A model generated the notes under the pieces. It was not told where the DNA came from and ran no database searches. It saw only the letters and a list, made by a program, of their open reading frames with translations. DNA of 64,000 nucleotides from the NCBI RefSeq assembly GCF_022179305.1, contig NZ_BPQP01000034.1, forward strand, positions 1 through 64,000, in the 5' to 3' direction. Both the position numbers and the translations under genes were made by a program. The first letter of the stretch is position 1. Every line of letters begins with the position of its first letter. The DNA is from Methylobacterium iners. Its GTDB lineage: Bacteria > Pseudomonadota > Alphaproteobacteria > Rhizobiales > Beijerinckiaceae. Shown in pieces: positions 44,751 to 53,603 of the stretch.

Positions 44751-44851
44751 CCGGCAGGAACGAGCGCGAAGGGGCTTATAGCGCGGCGGGGGCGGATCGG
44801 CGAACGTCGCCGCCGGATTGATCGCGGGCGGCAAAGCCCTAAAACCGCACG

Positions 44852-45706
44852 GTGATCACCAAATGGCTCTGGATGTTCGCAGCGGCGACGTTGGCGATGA
44901 CGGGTTCGGCTCGCGCGGCCGCAGCCGCGGGCGAGACCGAGACCGTCGAGCAGGCCCTGTGTCGGCTGATCGACGGTGCCGCGAGGACCCACAAGCTGCC
45001 GGTGCCGTTCCTCACCCGCCTGATCTGGCGCGAGAGCAGCTTCCGCGCCGGTGCTGTCAGTCCGGTCGGTGCGCAAGGCGTCGCGCAGTTCATGCCGGGG
45101 ACGGCGAGGGAGCGCGGCCTGGCCGACCCCTTCGACCCGGAGCAGGCGATTCCCCACGCCGCCCATCTGCTCGCGGACCTGAACCGGCGGTTCGGCAATC
45201 TCGGGCTCGCGGCCGCGGCCTATAACGGCGGCCCGGGGCGAGTCTCGGCCTGGCTTGCCGGGACCGGCGGGTTGCCGGCCGAGACGCGCGCCTACGTCAT
45301 CGGCATCACCGGAGCTCCGGCCGAGGATTGGCGCGGCGGCGCCGAGGCCGCCTCGCCGCCGGAGAGCGACCAAACCTGCATCCAGGTGACGGCCACCCTG
45401 CGCATTCCTTCCCGCGGCGACCGCTTCGCCCTCGGCGTCAACGAGGGGCCGGCCGCGCCCTGGGGCATCCAGCTCGCCGGCAACTTCTCGAAGTCGCTCG
45501 CGCTCCAGAGCTTCTCCCGGGCACGGAGCCGCTACGCCGGCGTGATCGGCGAGGTCCGCCCGATGATCATCGGCACGCGACTGCGCAGCCGCGGCACCCG
45601 CGCCTTCTACCGCATCCGCATTCCCGCCGAGAGCCGCGCCGCGGCCGACGCCCTGTGCGGGCGGATTCGCGGGGCCGGCGGCGCCTGTCTCGTCCTGCGA
45701 ACCTGA
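44852..45706 (+). CDS. Lytic transglycosylase (SLT) with SPOR-like C-terminus
   Basis: The 284-residue exported protein has a signal peptide (WLWMFAAATLAMTGSARA) followed by a goose-lysozyme-like SLT domain. Catalytic E61 lies in LTRLIWRESSFRAGAVSPVGAQGVAQFMPGTA, and AAAAYNGGPGRV completes the domain. It cleaves peptidoglycan glycan strands. The C-terminal 85 residues (GIQLAGNFSKSLALQSFSRARSRYAGV, then FYRIRIPAESRAAADALCGRIRGAGGACLVLRT) match a SPOR domain, which binds denuded glycan at septa. The GTG start lies about 100 bp from the divergent yejF. Confidence 0.88.
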   Translation: MITKWLWMFAAATLAMTGSARAAAAAGETETVEQALCRLIDGAARTHKLPVPFLTRLIWRESSFRAGAVSPVGAQGVAQFMPGTARERGLADPFDPEQAIPHAAHLLADLNRRFGNLGLAAAAYNGGPGRVSAWLAGTGGLPAETRAYVIGITGAPAEDWRGGAEAASPPESDQTCIQVTATLRIPSRGDRFALGVNEGPAAPWGIQLAGNFSKSLALQSFSRARSRYAGVIGEVRPMIIGTRLRSRGTRAFYRIRIPAESRAAADALCGRIRGAGGACLVLRT

Positions 45707-45800
45707 GGCCTTGGCTCACGACCCGGAATGCCCGCGCTTTGGTCATGAATCCGCCGCGACGGCGATGGCATCAGGGGGGACCGTCCCGCTTGAGAGATGC

Positions 45801-46703
45801 ATGACCCGAGCCTTCGCCGCCCTCGCCAGCCTGCTCAGCCTCGCCCTCATGGCGATCGGCATCTCCGCCTGCTCGCCGTTGGCGCTGTTCGACGCGATCG
45901 GCCCGCGGGACCGCGGCGGCCGGCTCGTCCTGAAGGACGCCGCCTTCGGCGCGCATCCGCGCCAGAAGCTCGACATCTTCGCACCCGTCGAGGGTACGAC
46001 CGGGGCGCCGGTTCTCGTCTTCTTCTACGGCGGCTCCTGGAAGGGCGGCGCGAAGGAGGATTACGCCTTCGTCGGCCAGGCCTTCGCGGCGCAGGGCTTC
46101 GTGACGGTGCTGCCCGATTACCGGCTCTACCCGGAGGTGCGCTTCCCCGATTTCCTCGACGACGGCGCCGCGGCGCTGGCCTGGGTGCGCGACAACATCG
46201 CCGCGCAAGGAGGAGACCCGCGCCGGATCGTGCTCGCGGGGCACTCGGCCGGCGCCTACAACGCGGTGATGCTGGGCCTCGACACCCGCTACCTGCGCCG
46301 CGCCGGCGTCGACCCGAAGGCGGTCCGCGCGGTCGCCGGCCTCTCCGGCCCCTACGACTTCCTGCCGCTCGATCCCGGCACCGCCACCGAATTGTTCGGC
46401 CATGCGTCGGACAAGGCGGCGACGCAGCCGATCACCTTCGCCGGCCCGCATTCCCCGCCGGCCTTCCTCGCCACGGGCGAGAACGACACTATCGTCCGGC
46501 CGCGCAACACTCAGAGCCTGGCTGCCAAGCTCCGCGCCGCGCGAGTGCCGGTCCAGGAGCGGATCTATCCTGGCCTCGACCACGCCGACACGCTGCTGGC
46601 GCTGTCCGTGACGTTCCGGTCCAAGGCGCCCGAACTCGCCGAGATGACGGCCTTCCTGAAGCAGTATGCGAGCGAGCGGCCGCTGGTGAAGGCGTCGCGG
46701 TAG
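45801..46703 (+). CDS. Alpha/beta hydrolase, carboxylesterase-like
   Basis: The 300-residue protein begins with a signal resembling a lipoprotein (LLSLALMAIGISACSPL), so it may be lipid-anchored. The hydrolase fold shows the oxyanion strand VLVFFYGGSWKGG, the nucleophile elbow LAGHSAGAYNAVM (GHSAG), and a late Asp/His pair (NDTIVRP and GLDHADTL). The pattern fits the BD-FAE/esterase-lipase branch. The substrate is unknown; feruloyl or acetyl ester cleavage would suit the convergent xylanase gene but is speculative. GAGAG lies ahead of the ATG at 45801. Confidence 0.83.
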   Translation: MTRAFAALASLLSLALMAIGISACSPLALFDAIGPRDRGGRLVLKDAAFGAHPRQKLDIFAPVEGTTGAPVLVFFYGGSWKGGAKEDYAFVGQAFAAQGFVTVLPDYRLYPEVRFPDFLDDGAAALAWVRDNIAAQGGDPRRIVLAGHSAGAYNAVMLGLDTRYLRRAGVDPKAVRAVAGLSGPYDFLPLDPGTATELFGHASDKAATQPITFAGPHSPPAFLATGENDTIVRPRNTQSLAAKLRAARVPVQERIYPGLDHADTLLALSVTFRSKAPELAEMTAFLKQYASERPLVKASR

Positions 46704-46738
46704 GGCATCGGGAGTGTTGCCTGCTTTCGCGCGCCTTT

Positions 46739-46774
46739 GTCATTCCGGGGCTGCGAAGCAGAGCCCGGAATGAC
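46739..46774. repeat. Repeat family A, copy 2 (minimal 36-bp form)
   Basis: This copy has only the outer arms of the family: GTCATTCCGGG, a short centre, then CCCGGAATGAC. It lies between the 3' ends of the convergent esterase and xylanase genes, where the hairpin could serve both as terminator. Confidence 0.85.
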
Positions 46775-46808
46775 AAAGGGTGGTGGGCGAAGAAGGTGAA
46801 ATCGCACC

Positions 46809-47939
46809 TCACCCGCCCCTCAGTCTCGCCCGCGCCGCCCGATGGGCCGGCGCATCCGAGAAGGCCCGGTGCATGGCGCTCCAGAGCGGCGTGCGGCGGG
46901 AGGCGGCGTCGAGCGGCAGCGCGCGATGGGGCAGGCCGTCCCGGCGGCGGCGCTGCGGGTTGGTGTTGAGCCAGGTGTTCGCGTCCGTGATGTCCCAGGT
47001 CAGCAGGTTGATCACGGCCGGCTCGTCGAGCACGACGTCGAGGAAGCGCCGCGCGAAATCCGAGACCGCGGCGTCGCGGGCCTTGAGGTCGGCGGGGTAG
47101 GCCCGGTCGTCCACGTCGAACTCGGTGATCTCGATGGCGAGCCCGAGCCCCGCCACCTCGCGCAGGAAATCGCGCAGCTTCTTCGCGTCGAGGGGATGGG
47201 TGCTGTAGATGTGGCCCTGCAGCCCGAGGCGGCGGATCGGGACGCCGCGCCTCAGCATGGCCTCCAGGCTGCGCAGCACCATGCGGCGGCGCGCGTCGAT
47301 CCAGTCGGCCTGGAGCTCGAGGTCGTTCTCGTTCCAGACACCTGCGGCGCCGGGATCGACCTCCTCCAGGATCGCGAAGGCGAGGTCGACATAGCCGGAG
47401 CCCAGCGCGTCGAGCCAGGGGCTCGCCCGCAAACCGTCGGGCCGGCCCTCGTTCGGTCCGCAGATCTCGTTGACGACGTCCCAGGCCTCGATCCGGCCGC
47501 GGTGCCGCCCGGCGATGAGCCCGATCCAGCGCCGCATCAGGCCTTCCGCCGAGCGGCGGGTGATCTGGGCGCGGGCCCAATCGGGGATCGCCTCGTGCCA
47601 GATCAGGGCGTGGCCCCGCAGACGCTGACCGTTGACGCGGGCGAATTCAGCGGTCTCGTCGCCCCCGGCGAAAGCGGGCGCGGCCTCGCGCGGCCAGGCG
47701 TGGACGAACTTCATCTCGTTCTCGGCGACGACGATGCCGCATTCGCGCGCGATCGCCGCGCCGTAGACCGGGTCGCGGCGGAGTGGCGTGATGTTGACCG
47801 CCGAGCCGTAGGCCAGGCCCTTGGCGGCAGCGACGGCGTGGAGGCTGTCGGGAGTCCATGACGCCGCCATGGATCGGCCTGGGGCGAGGCCGGCCGCGAG
47901 CGCGCCGGCGAGGATGCCGCGGCGGGAGGGCTGGTTCAA
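46809..47939 (-). CDS. Endo-1,4-beta-xylanase, glycoside hydrolase family 10
   Basis: The 376-residue enzyme hydrolyses xylan with retention. It carries a twin-arginine signal (SRRGILAGALAAGLAPGRSMAA), so it is exported folded. The acid/base E158 lies in EAWDVVNE and the nucleophile E273 in AIEITEFDV. NEMKFVHAWP, RGHALIWHEAIPDW and LGLQGHIY are further GH10 blocks. I chose the TTG at 47939 because AGGAGG lies exactly seven bases upstream; an earlier TTG at 47966 has no such signal. A secreted xylanase fits a plant-associated bacterium. No carbohydrate-binding module is attached. Confidence 0.93.
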   Translation of the reverse strand: MNQPSRRGILAGALAAGLAPGRSMAASWTPDSLHAVAAAKGLAYGSAVNITPLRRDPVYGAAIARECGIVVAENEMKFVHAWPREAAPAFAGGDETAEFARVNGQRLRGHALIWHEAIPDWARAQITRRSAEGLMRRWIGLIAGRHRGRIEAWDVVNEICGPNEGRPDGLRASPWLDALGSGYVDLAFAILEEVDPGAAGVWNENDLELQADWIDARRRMVLRSLEAMLRRGVPIRRLGLQGHIYSTHPLDAKKLRDFLREVAGLGLAIEITEFDVDDRAYPADLKARDAAVSDFARRFLDVVLDEPAVINLLTWDITDANTWLNTNPQRRRRDGLPHRALPLDAASRRTPLWSAMHRAFSDAPAHRAARARLRGG

Positions 47940-47989
47940 AGGAGCTCCTCCTGACGGATGCCGCAAGGGCTTCGTCTTTCACCACGTTT

Positions 47990-48102
47990 GTCATTCCGGG
48001 GCCGCGCCAGCGGAGCCCGGAACCCAGAGCCGTCGACACTGCTCCAGCTTGCGACGTCAGCGGTTCTGGGTTCCGGGCTCGCCTGCAGCGCCCCGGAATG
48101 AC
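47990..48102. repeat. Repeat family A, copy 3
   Basis: This full-length copy (113 bp) lies between the quinoprotein stop and the xylanase start, both on the minus strand. Ends GTCATTCCGGGG and CCCCGGAATGAC and inner arms CGGAACCCAGA/TCTGGGTTCCG match the other copies. Confidence 0.9.
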
Positions 48103-48185
48103 AAGCGTTGGCGGTATAAGGGGAGGCCTCGCACTGACGATTGTACGAGGTGCTACACCCTCGACCCGCGCGCGATGACAACCCC

Positions 48186-49955
48186 TCAATCCGGCAGCGA
48201 GAACACCACCAGCGCGTCCCCGGTCCCGAACCCCGACCCCTTCGTGAACGAAGCCCCGCCGGCCGCGACCGCGACGTACTGCTTCCCTCCGATCGCGTAG
48301 GTGATCGGCGGCCCGCCGATGCCCGCGCCGCATTGGAAGCGCCAGAGCATGGCGCCGGTCTCGGCATCGTGCGCGTCGAGATGGCCGTCGTCCTCGCCCG
48401 AGAAGACGAGGCCGCCAGCGGTGGCGAGCGTGCCGCCGGAGAGCCGGCTGCCCGCCTTCACCGACCACTTGATCGCCCCGCCGCCGGCGAGGTCCACCGC
48501 CGTCAGCGTGCTGAAGCTCGGCTCGCCCTTCGCCTCGCTGGTCTCGGTGTAGCGGATCGCCGGGCGCCCGGCCGCGGCGGGCACCGTCTTCACCGTGTAG
48601 GTCGTAGCGCCGTGTCGGACCTGTGCGAAGGCCGCGCCCGCGACGGGATCGTAGGCGACCGGGTGCCAGGAGATCGCACCGAGCGGCCCCGGGCTGACGA
48701 CGGTTCCAGCCTCGGTGGGCGGCGCGTACAGGTTCTTGTGCGTGATCAGCGGCGCCGACTTGGCCAGCAGCGCGCCGGTCGTCCGGTCGTGCACGTAGAT
48801 CCAGCCCGTCTTGCTCCCCTGCGCGACGGCCTTCACCGGGCCGTTCGGCCCCGGATGGTCGAGGAGGAAGGGCGGGCTCGCGACGTCGTAGCCCCATTCC
48901 TCGTGGGGCACCTGCTGGTAGTACCAGCGCAAGCGTCCCGTCGCGACGTCCAGCGCCACGAGGCTCATCGTGTAGAGGTTGTCGCCGGGCCGGGAGAGGC
49001 CGAAGTTCTGCGGCGCCGGATTGCCGGTGCCGACATAGATGAGGCCGAGCTCGCGGTCGTAGGCCGGCGTCATCCAGAGAGACCCGCCACCGACCCGCCA
49101 GGCCTCGGGGTACTTCGCGGCCGCCGCCTTCTCGGCGGCGATGTCGCGATGGAGCGGCACGCCGTCGGCGGTCTTCTCCGCGAAGACGCCCTCCCAGCCG
49201 TCCTCCTTGGTGACGTACCAGCGCCAGCGCTCGGCGCCGGTGGCGGCATCGTAGGCGGCGAGCCAGCCGCGCCGTCCGTAACCGCCCTCGATGCCGACCA
49301 CCGCGCCGCCGTCGAGCCCGCCCTTGGCGTCCTCGACATGGAGCCCGTAGCCGGCGCCCGCGACCCCGACGATGACGAGGCCTTCCGCCACCAGCGGCGG
49401 CATCTTGAAGCCGAGCCGGCTCGATCCCTGCACGCCGGCCGCGCCGAGCTGGCCCGCGAGCTCGGAGGCGGTCTCGGACTCGCCCTCCTCCGGCCGCACC
49501 GCCTCATGGTCCCAGAGGACCTTGCCGGTGGCGGCATCGAGCGCGATCACCCGCCCGTCCATTGTCGCCTCGAAGACGCGGCCGTTCGAGACGGCAACCC
49601 CGCGGTTCGAGGGAGGCCCGAAGATCTTCTCGGTGCGCGCCTTGTGCGTGTAGGTCCAGAGCACCCGGCCCGTGCGCGCCTCGAGGGCCGCGACGTGGTT
49701 CTGCGTGGTAGAGAGATACATCACCCCCTCGACCACCACGGGCTCCGCCTGGAAGTAGCCGGTGACCCCGGTCTGGAAGATCCAGGCCGGACGCAGGCCC
49801 CTCACGTTGGTGCGGTCGATGGAGGTCAGCGGCGAGAAGTGCCGGTTGGTGTGGTCGCGGCCGAACATCGGCCAATCCTCGGCGCCGGCCGGGGCGGCGA
49901 GCAGGCCGCCGAAGGCGCAGGCAAGAGCGAGGCGGCGGATCGCGGCGAGCATCAT
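48186..49955 (-). CDS. PQQ-dependent dehydrogenase-like quinoprotein, altered active site
   Basis: The 589-residue exported protein has a signal peptide (ALACAFGGLLAAPAGAE) and eight-bladed propeller repeats with W-docking motifs (AALEARTGRVLWTY, IALDAATGKVLWDHE, AAYDAATGAERWRWY, VALDVATGRLRWYY). The catalytic region of methanol/ethanol dehydrogenases, H-D-x-W-D-Y-D, here reads HEEWGYDVASPP, so the general-base Asp is G355, while the second Asp (D357, the lanthanide ligand position in XoxF) is kept. The adjacent Cys-Cys that precedes VNRG is replaced by FGPPSNRG. No cytochrome c domain is attached. It probably belongs to a divergent quinoprotein subfamily whose substrate is unknown. Confidence 0.8.
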   Translation of the reverse strand: MMLAAIRRLALACAFGGLLAAPAGAEDWPMFGRDHTNRHFSPLTSIDRTNVRGLRPAWIFQTGVTGYFQAEPVVVEGVMYLSTTQNHVAALEARTGRVLWTYTHKARTEKIFGPPSNRGVAVSNGRVFEATMDGRVIALDAATGKVLWDHEAVRPEEGESETASELAGQLGAAGVQGSSRLGFKMPPLVAEGLVIVGVAGAGYGLHVEDAKGGLDGGAVVGIEGGYGRRGWLAAYDAATGAERWRWYVTKEDGWEGVFAEKTADGVPLHRDIAAEKAAAAKYPEAWRVGGGSLWMTPAYDRELGLIYVGTGNPAPQNFGLSRPGDNLYTMSLVALDVATGRLRWYYQQVPHEEWGYDVASPPFLLDHPGPNGPVKAVAQGSKTGWIYVHDRTTGALLAKSAPLITHKNLYAPPTEAGTVVSPGPLGAISWHPVAYDPVAGAAFAQVRHGATTYTVKTVPAAAGRPAIRYTETSEAKGEPSFSTLTAVDLAGGGAIKWSVKAGSRLSGGTLATAGGLVFSGEDDGHLDAHDAETGAMLWRFQCGAGIGGPPITYAIGGKQYVAVAAGGASFTKGSGFGTGDALVVFSLPD

Positions 49956-50081
49956 GGCAGGCGGTCCCTCCCTGCGCCCTCCGGTTGATGCCGGGGCGCT
50001 TCAGGTGCAGGACCCTGACGTCTCAGGTCGGCGCGCCGAGGGCAAGAGCGGGACCGGGCGATAGCACGTCGGTCGAGCGCG

Positions 50082-50113
50082 TCCCCTCCCCCTTGCGGGG
50101 AGGGATTCGGGGT
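50082..50113. repeat. Repeat family B, copy 1, left fragment
   Basis: The sequence from TCCCCTCCCCCTTGCGGGGA to TTCGGGGT matches the left third of the intact family B copy at 58839. It ends at GGGGT, the same motif at which the right fragment resumes at 50309. The 448 bp between the quinoprotein and chemoreceptor genes contains only repeats. Confidence 0.8.
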
Positions 50114-50133
50114 AAGGTCCATCAACCCTCTTT

Positions 50134-50245
50134 GTCATTCCGGGGCCGCGAGGCGGAGCCCGGAACCCAGAGCCGCCGACGCGGCAAGCTGGAGAACGAC
50201 CTATGGTTCTGGGTTCCGGGCTCGCCTGCGGCGCCCCGGAATGAC
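50134..50245. repeat. Repeat family A, copy 4
   Basis: This full-length 112-bp copy has the standard GTCATTCCGGGG and CCCCGGAATGAC ends. It sits inside the segment separating the two parts of family B copy 1. Confidence 0.9.
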
Positions 50246-50308
50246 AAACGGGGGTGCTATGGAGGCGGCCCGCTGATGAACCGCTTCATCTGCGATCACC
50301 CTGTCCTT

Positions 50309-50393
50309 GGGGTGGAGGTGGCTGGGCGACCCTGCTGCTGCGGCCAGCGGAACCACCCCCACCTCCAACTCCTCCCCACAAGGGGGAGGAGAG
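50309..50393. repeat. Repeat family B, copy 1, right fragment
   Basis: It runs from GGGGTGGAGGTGGCTGG to CCCCACAAGGGGGAGGAG and matches the right two-thirds of the family B copy at 58839. It ends just before the chemoreceptor stop codon and could also form the 3' hairpin of that minus-strand gene. Confidence 0.8.
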
Positions 50394-50403
50394 TAATCCG
50401 GCC

Positions 50404-52107
50404 TCAGGCCGCGACGGCCCGCAGGAACCGGTCGATCTCGGCTTCGAGACCCGAGGCCACGGCCTCCACCGAGGACGCGGTCGCCTGGACCTTGGCGGCC
50501 ATCTCGGCGGTGCGTTGGGCGACGTCCGTGACGGTGCCGAGGTCGCGGGCGATGGCGACCGAGGTGCTCGCCGTGTCGCCGGCGTTGCGCGAGATCTCGC
50601 CGGTGGCCGCGCCCTGCGCCGAGACGGCATCGGCGAGGTCGGCGGTGGTGGTGCTGATCGTGCCCATGCGGCCGGTCATCCGGCCGATGGCGTCGACCGC
50701 CGTGCTCGTCGAGTTCTGCACCGAGGCGATCTGGGTTGCGATCTCGTCGGTGGCCTTGGCGGTCTGGGAGGCCAGCGCCTTGACCTCGGAGGCGACGACC
50801 GCGAAACCGCGGCCGGCCTCGCCGGCGCGGGCCGCCTCGATGGTGGCGTTCAGCGCCAGCAGGTTGGTCTGCTCGGCGATGGCCCGGATCAGGCCGACGA
50901 CGTCGCCGATCCGCTGCGCGGTGGTGGCGAGCTCGCCGATCTGCTTGTTGGTGGCCTCGGCCTCGCCGAAGGCGCCGTGGACCTCGCCCTTGGCCTGATC
51001 GATGCGGGCGCTGATCTCGGCGATCGAGGCGGTCAGCTCCTCGGCGGCGCTGGCCACGGTCTGGACGTTCGAGGAGGTCTCGCGCGAGCCGGCGGTGGCG
51101 CCTTCCGCGGCTCGGCAGGCCTCGCCCGAAAGGGTCGTCATGGACGCGGCGCGATCCCGCATCTCGGCCGAGCGCTCGCCGAAGGACCGGATCGCCTGCG
51201 AGACCTGGACGCGGAAGCGCTCGATCTCGCCGTCGAGATGCGCCCGACGCTTGCGCTCCTCGGCGGAGCTCTCGCGCTGGTCGGACTCCAACGCGCGGGC
51301 CTGGCGGCTAGTGTCGAGGAGGCCTTCAAGGGCGCGCGCTACCGATCCAATTTCGTCCTGGCGGTTTCCGAACTGGACCGGGCTGTCGAGGTCGCCCTCG
51401 GAGAGGCTGGTCGTGCGCTCGGCGATGACCTTCAGGGGCCGGAACAGGTGGAGGGCCGCGGCGCCGAGAACGAGGCAGGCCAGCAGGGTCACGGCGAGCG
51501 CCGTCCAGGTCATCGTCGACATCGTCCTGTCGTAGACGGCCTGAAAGTTCTCGAGCGGGATGCCGATGTAGAGGATGCCGTTGACCTTCGAGGCGGCGTC
51601 GAAGGTGGGCTGGTAGACGGTGAAGAAGTTGCGCCCGAACAGGTTGGCCGGGCCGCGATAGGTCTCGCCGCGGCGCAGGACGGCCTGTGCGGCATGGTCG
51701 GCAGCCAGGGTCGTGCCGACGGCGCGCTCGCCGTTCTCCTTCTTCACGTTGGTGATCCGGCGCACGAACTTGTCGGTCGCCGCGTCGTAGCTGAAGACCG
51801 TGGCATTGCCGCCGAGATAGGCAACGGCGCTGTCGACGATCGAGAAGTCGTTGAGGCCGGCGAGGTTCGGGGCGACGACGCGGGCGATGCGATCGCCGTC
51901 CACCTGGACGCTGGCGCCGTCGACCTTGCTGTTGAAGACCAGCGCGAGGGTCCGGAGGTTCCGGTCGCCCTCCTGAACCTGACGGAGCTCGAGCTGGGAC
52001 CAGATCTGGCGGCCGGTGACCACCCACAGGATCCCGGATGTTGTGATGATCGCCGCCGCGGCGAGCATGATGATCTTGGAAGTCAGGCTGCGAAGGACGG
52101 TCATCAT
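50404..52107 (-). CDS. Methyl-accepting chemotaxis protein with single Cache sensor
   Basis: The 567-residue chemoreceptor has membrane helices at about 11-31 and 200-222 bracketing a periplasmic single-Cache sensor ([45 protein letters not shown]). A HAMP domain ([20 protein letters not shown]) and a cytoplasmic signalling hairpin follow, with the conserved tip [39 protein letters not shown]. The C-terminus ([13 protein letters not shown]) lacks the CheR-binding pentapeptide. The ligand is unknown; this sensor class often binds small organic acids. It would signal through the CheA/CheW proteins of this window or another array. Confidence 0.93.
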   Translation of the reverse strand: MMTVLRSLTSKIIMLAAAAIITTSGILWVVTGRQIWSQLELRQVQEGDRNLRTLALVFNSKVDGASVQVDGDRIARVVAPNLAGLNDFSIVDSAVAYLGGNATVFSYDAATDKFVRRITNVKKENGERAVGTTLAADHAAQAVLRRGETYRGPANLFGRNFFTVYQPTFDAASKVNGILYIGIPLENFQAVYDRTMSTMTWTALAVTLLACLVLGAAALHLFRPLKVIAERTTSLSEGDLDSPVQFGNRQDEIGSVARALEGLLDTSRQARALESDQRESSAEERKRRAHLDGEIERFRVQVSQAIRSFGERSAEMRDRAASMTTLSGEACRAAEGATAGSRETSSNVQTVASAAEELTASIAEISARIDQAKGEVHGAFGEAEATNKQIGELATTAQRIGDVVGLIRAIAEQTNLLALNATIEAARAGEAGRGFAVVASEVKALASQTAKATDEIATQIASVQNSTSTAVDAIGRMTGRMGTISTTTADLADAVSAQGAATGEISRNAGDTASTSVAIARDLGTVTDVAQRTAEMAAKVQATASSVEAVASGLEAEIDRFLRAVAA

Positions 52108-52198
52108 CAGGCTCGCGGGGAGGGTACGCCTCCGGACGGACCGAGGATGCCGCGGCGAGCTTAACTTAGACTAAAGGACACGATCTTTCTGCACGGGG

Positions 52199-53257
52199 TC
52201 AGGCCGTCCAGACCTGGCCGGGGCGAAGCGCCAGGAAGGTCGCCGGATCGCGGCCCGCGGCCTCGCAGGCGGCGCTCAGCGCCTCGACCGGTCGCTCGAC
52301 GCCCTCGTCCGTCAGACGGAAGGTGCCCCAATGGTGGCCCAGCGCCTGACTCGCGCCCAGCAGCGCGGCGGCCTCGACGGCGTCGGTCGGGTTCATGTGC
52401 TGGGGCTGCATGAACCAGCGCGGCTCGTAGGCGCCGATCGGCAGCGTCGCGAGGCGCGGGGGGCCGAAGCGCTCGCGCGCCGCGCGGAAGATCGCGCCGT
52501 CGCCGAGCCCGGTATCGCCGGCATGGTAGTGGACGCCTGAGGCCGAGGTGATCACGTAGGCGCACCACAGCGCCATCCGGCGGTCGTTGAGGCCGCGCGC
52601 CGACCAATGGTAGGCCGGCGTCAGGTGCGCCGTGACCCCGCCGCCAAGATCGACCGAGCCGCCCCAGTCGCGGACCTCGACATGCATGGTGTCGTCGTAG
52701 GCCCGCAGGATGGCGTCGTTGCCCAGCGGCGCGACCACGAGGGGCTGGTGGCGCTGCCAGAGCAGCGCCATCGCCGGCCCGTCGAGGTGGTCGTAATGGT
52801 TGTGCGTGATCAGCACCGCGTCGATGGGCGGCAGGTCGTCGAAGGCGATCCCCGGCGGGTTGACCCGCCTCGGCCCAGCGAAAGCCACCGGGCTCGCGCG
52901 CTTGGCGAAGACGGGATCGATCAGGATGTTGCGGCCGGCGACCTGGACCAGGTAGCTCGCATGCCCGATGAGGGCGACGCGCAACCCGTCGACCCGCTCC
53001 GGCGGCTTGTCGGAGAAGGGGCTCGGGAAACGCTTCGGCCAGGGCTCGCCGGACCGGGAGAGCTGCCAGCGGATCACGTCCGTGAGGTCCTTGTCCGTCG
53101 CCTGGTCGGGGCTGTGGAAGCGGATTCCGTCGAAATGGTCGCTCTTGGGGCCGCTGTAATAGGGATTGCGGCTGCGCCGGTGGGCGGCGTAACCGACCCC
53201 GCCAAGCGTCATCACCGTGGCCGCGCTCACCGCCGCGAGAAGGCTTCGCCGTTTCAT
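52199..53257 (-). CDS. Exported metallo-beta-lactamase-fold hydrolase (NAPE-PLD-like)
   Basis: The 352-residue protein has an N-terminal signal or anchor (RRSLLAAVSAATVMTLGGVGYAAHRR) and an MBL domain with THNHYDHLDG (H-x-H-x-D-H), VALIGHASYLVQVAGRNILIDPVFAKRASP, the later histidine in PAYHWSARG, and the Asp of YHAGDTGLGDG. This layout is that of the N-acyl-phosphatidylethanolamine phospholipase D/UlaG-like branch, so a phosphodiester or lactone substrate is likely. The ATG at 53257 has GGGAG upstream. The reading frame before it is shadow sequence. Confidence 0.88.
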   Translation of the reverse strand: MKRRSLLAAVSAATVMTLGGVGYAAHRRSRNPYYSGPKSDHFDGIRFHSPDQATDKDLTDVIRWQLSRSGEPWPKRFPSPFSDKPPERVDGLRVALIGHASYLVQVAGRNILIDPVFAKRASPVAFAGPRRVNPPGIAFDDLPPIDAVLITHNHYDHLDGPAMALLWQRHQPLVVAPLGNDAILRAYDDTMHVEVRDWGGSVDLGGGVTAHLTPAYHWSARGLNDRRMALWCAYVITSASGVHYHAGDTGLGDGAIFRAARERFGPPRLATLPIGAYEPRWFMQPQHMNPTDAVEAAALLGASQALGHHWGTFRLTDEGVERPVEALSAACEAAGRDPATFLALRPGQVWTA

Positions 53258-53319
53258 CGCTCCCGAGATGGCGGTTCGGGCGCCGCCGTCAAGCCGGTCG
53301 GCGCTCGCGCCGCAGGGCC

Positions 53320-53520
53320 CTACTCGGTCGGGCCGGCCGTCTCGACGAGCTCCCGGGCGAGCGCCCGGATCTTGGCCCGCGCCTCCTCCTCGACCTCGGG
53401 CTTCGTTCGATTCTCGGTCGGGACGACCACGACGCCGGTGAGGCGCCCGTGTTGACCGAGCAGGGTGAAGTTGAAGCGGCCCATGCGGCTGCGGCGAATG
53501 ACGTAGTGCGGCTGCGGCAA
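53320..53520 (-). CDS. Small hypothetical protein
   Basis: The 66-residue protein (YVIRRSRMGRFNFTLLGQHGRLTGVVVVPTENRTKPEVEEEARAKIRALARELVET) is predicted as a short beta unit followed by one amphipathic helix. It starts at TTG 53520 with GAGG close upstream. The regular periodicity and codon use support coding. The function is unknown; it may be co-transcribed with the metallo-hydrolase gene 62 bp downstream. Confidence 0.6.
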   Translation of the reverse strand: MPQPHYVIRRSRMGRFNFTLLGQHGRLTGVVVVPTENRTKPEVEEEARAKIRALARELVETAGPTE

Positions 53521-53603
53521 GGCCTCGAGCCTTTCGTGAGCGTGCCTCTCCCCGATCCCCCACCCTACGGCGTCGGCCGCGCGAAAGTTTCAGGAGCCGG
53601 GGC

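Noticed and set aside
46739-50393. Clustered repeats as a CRISPR array
   Set aside because: The repeats are long palindromes at irregular distances with genes between them, and there are no spacer-sized intervals or cas genes.
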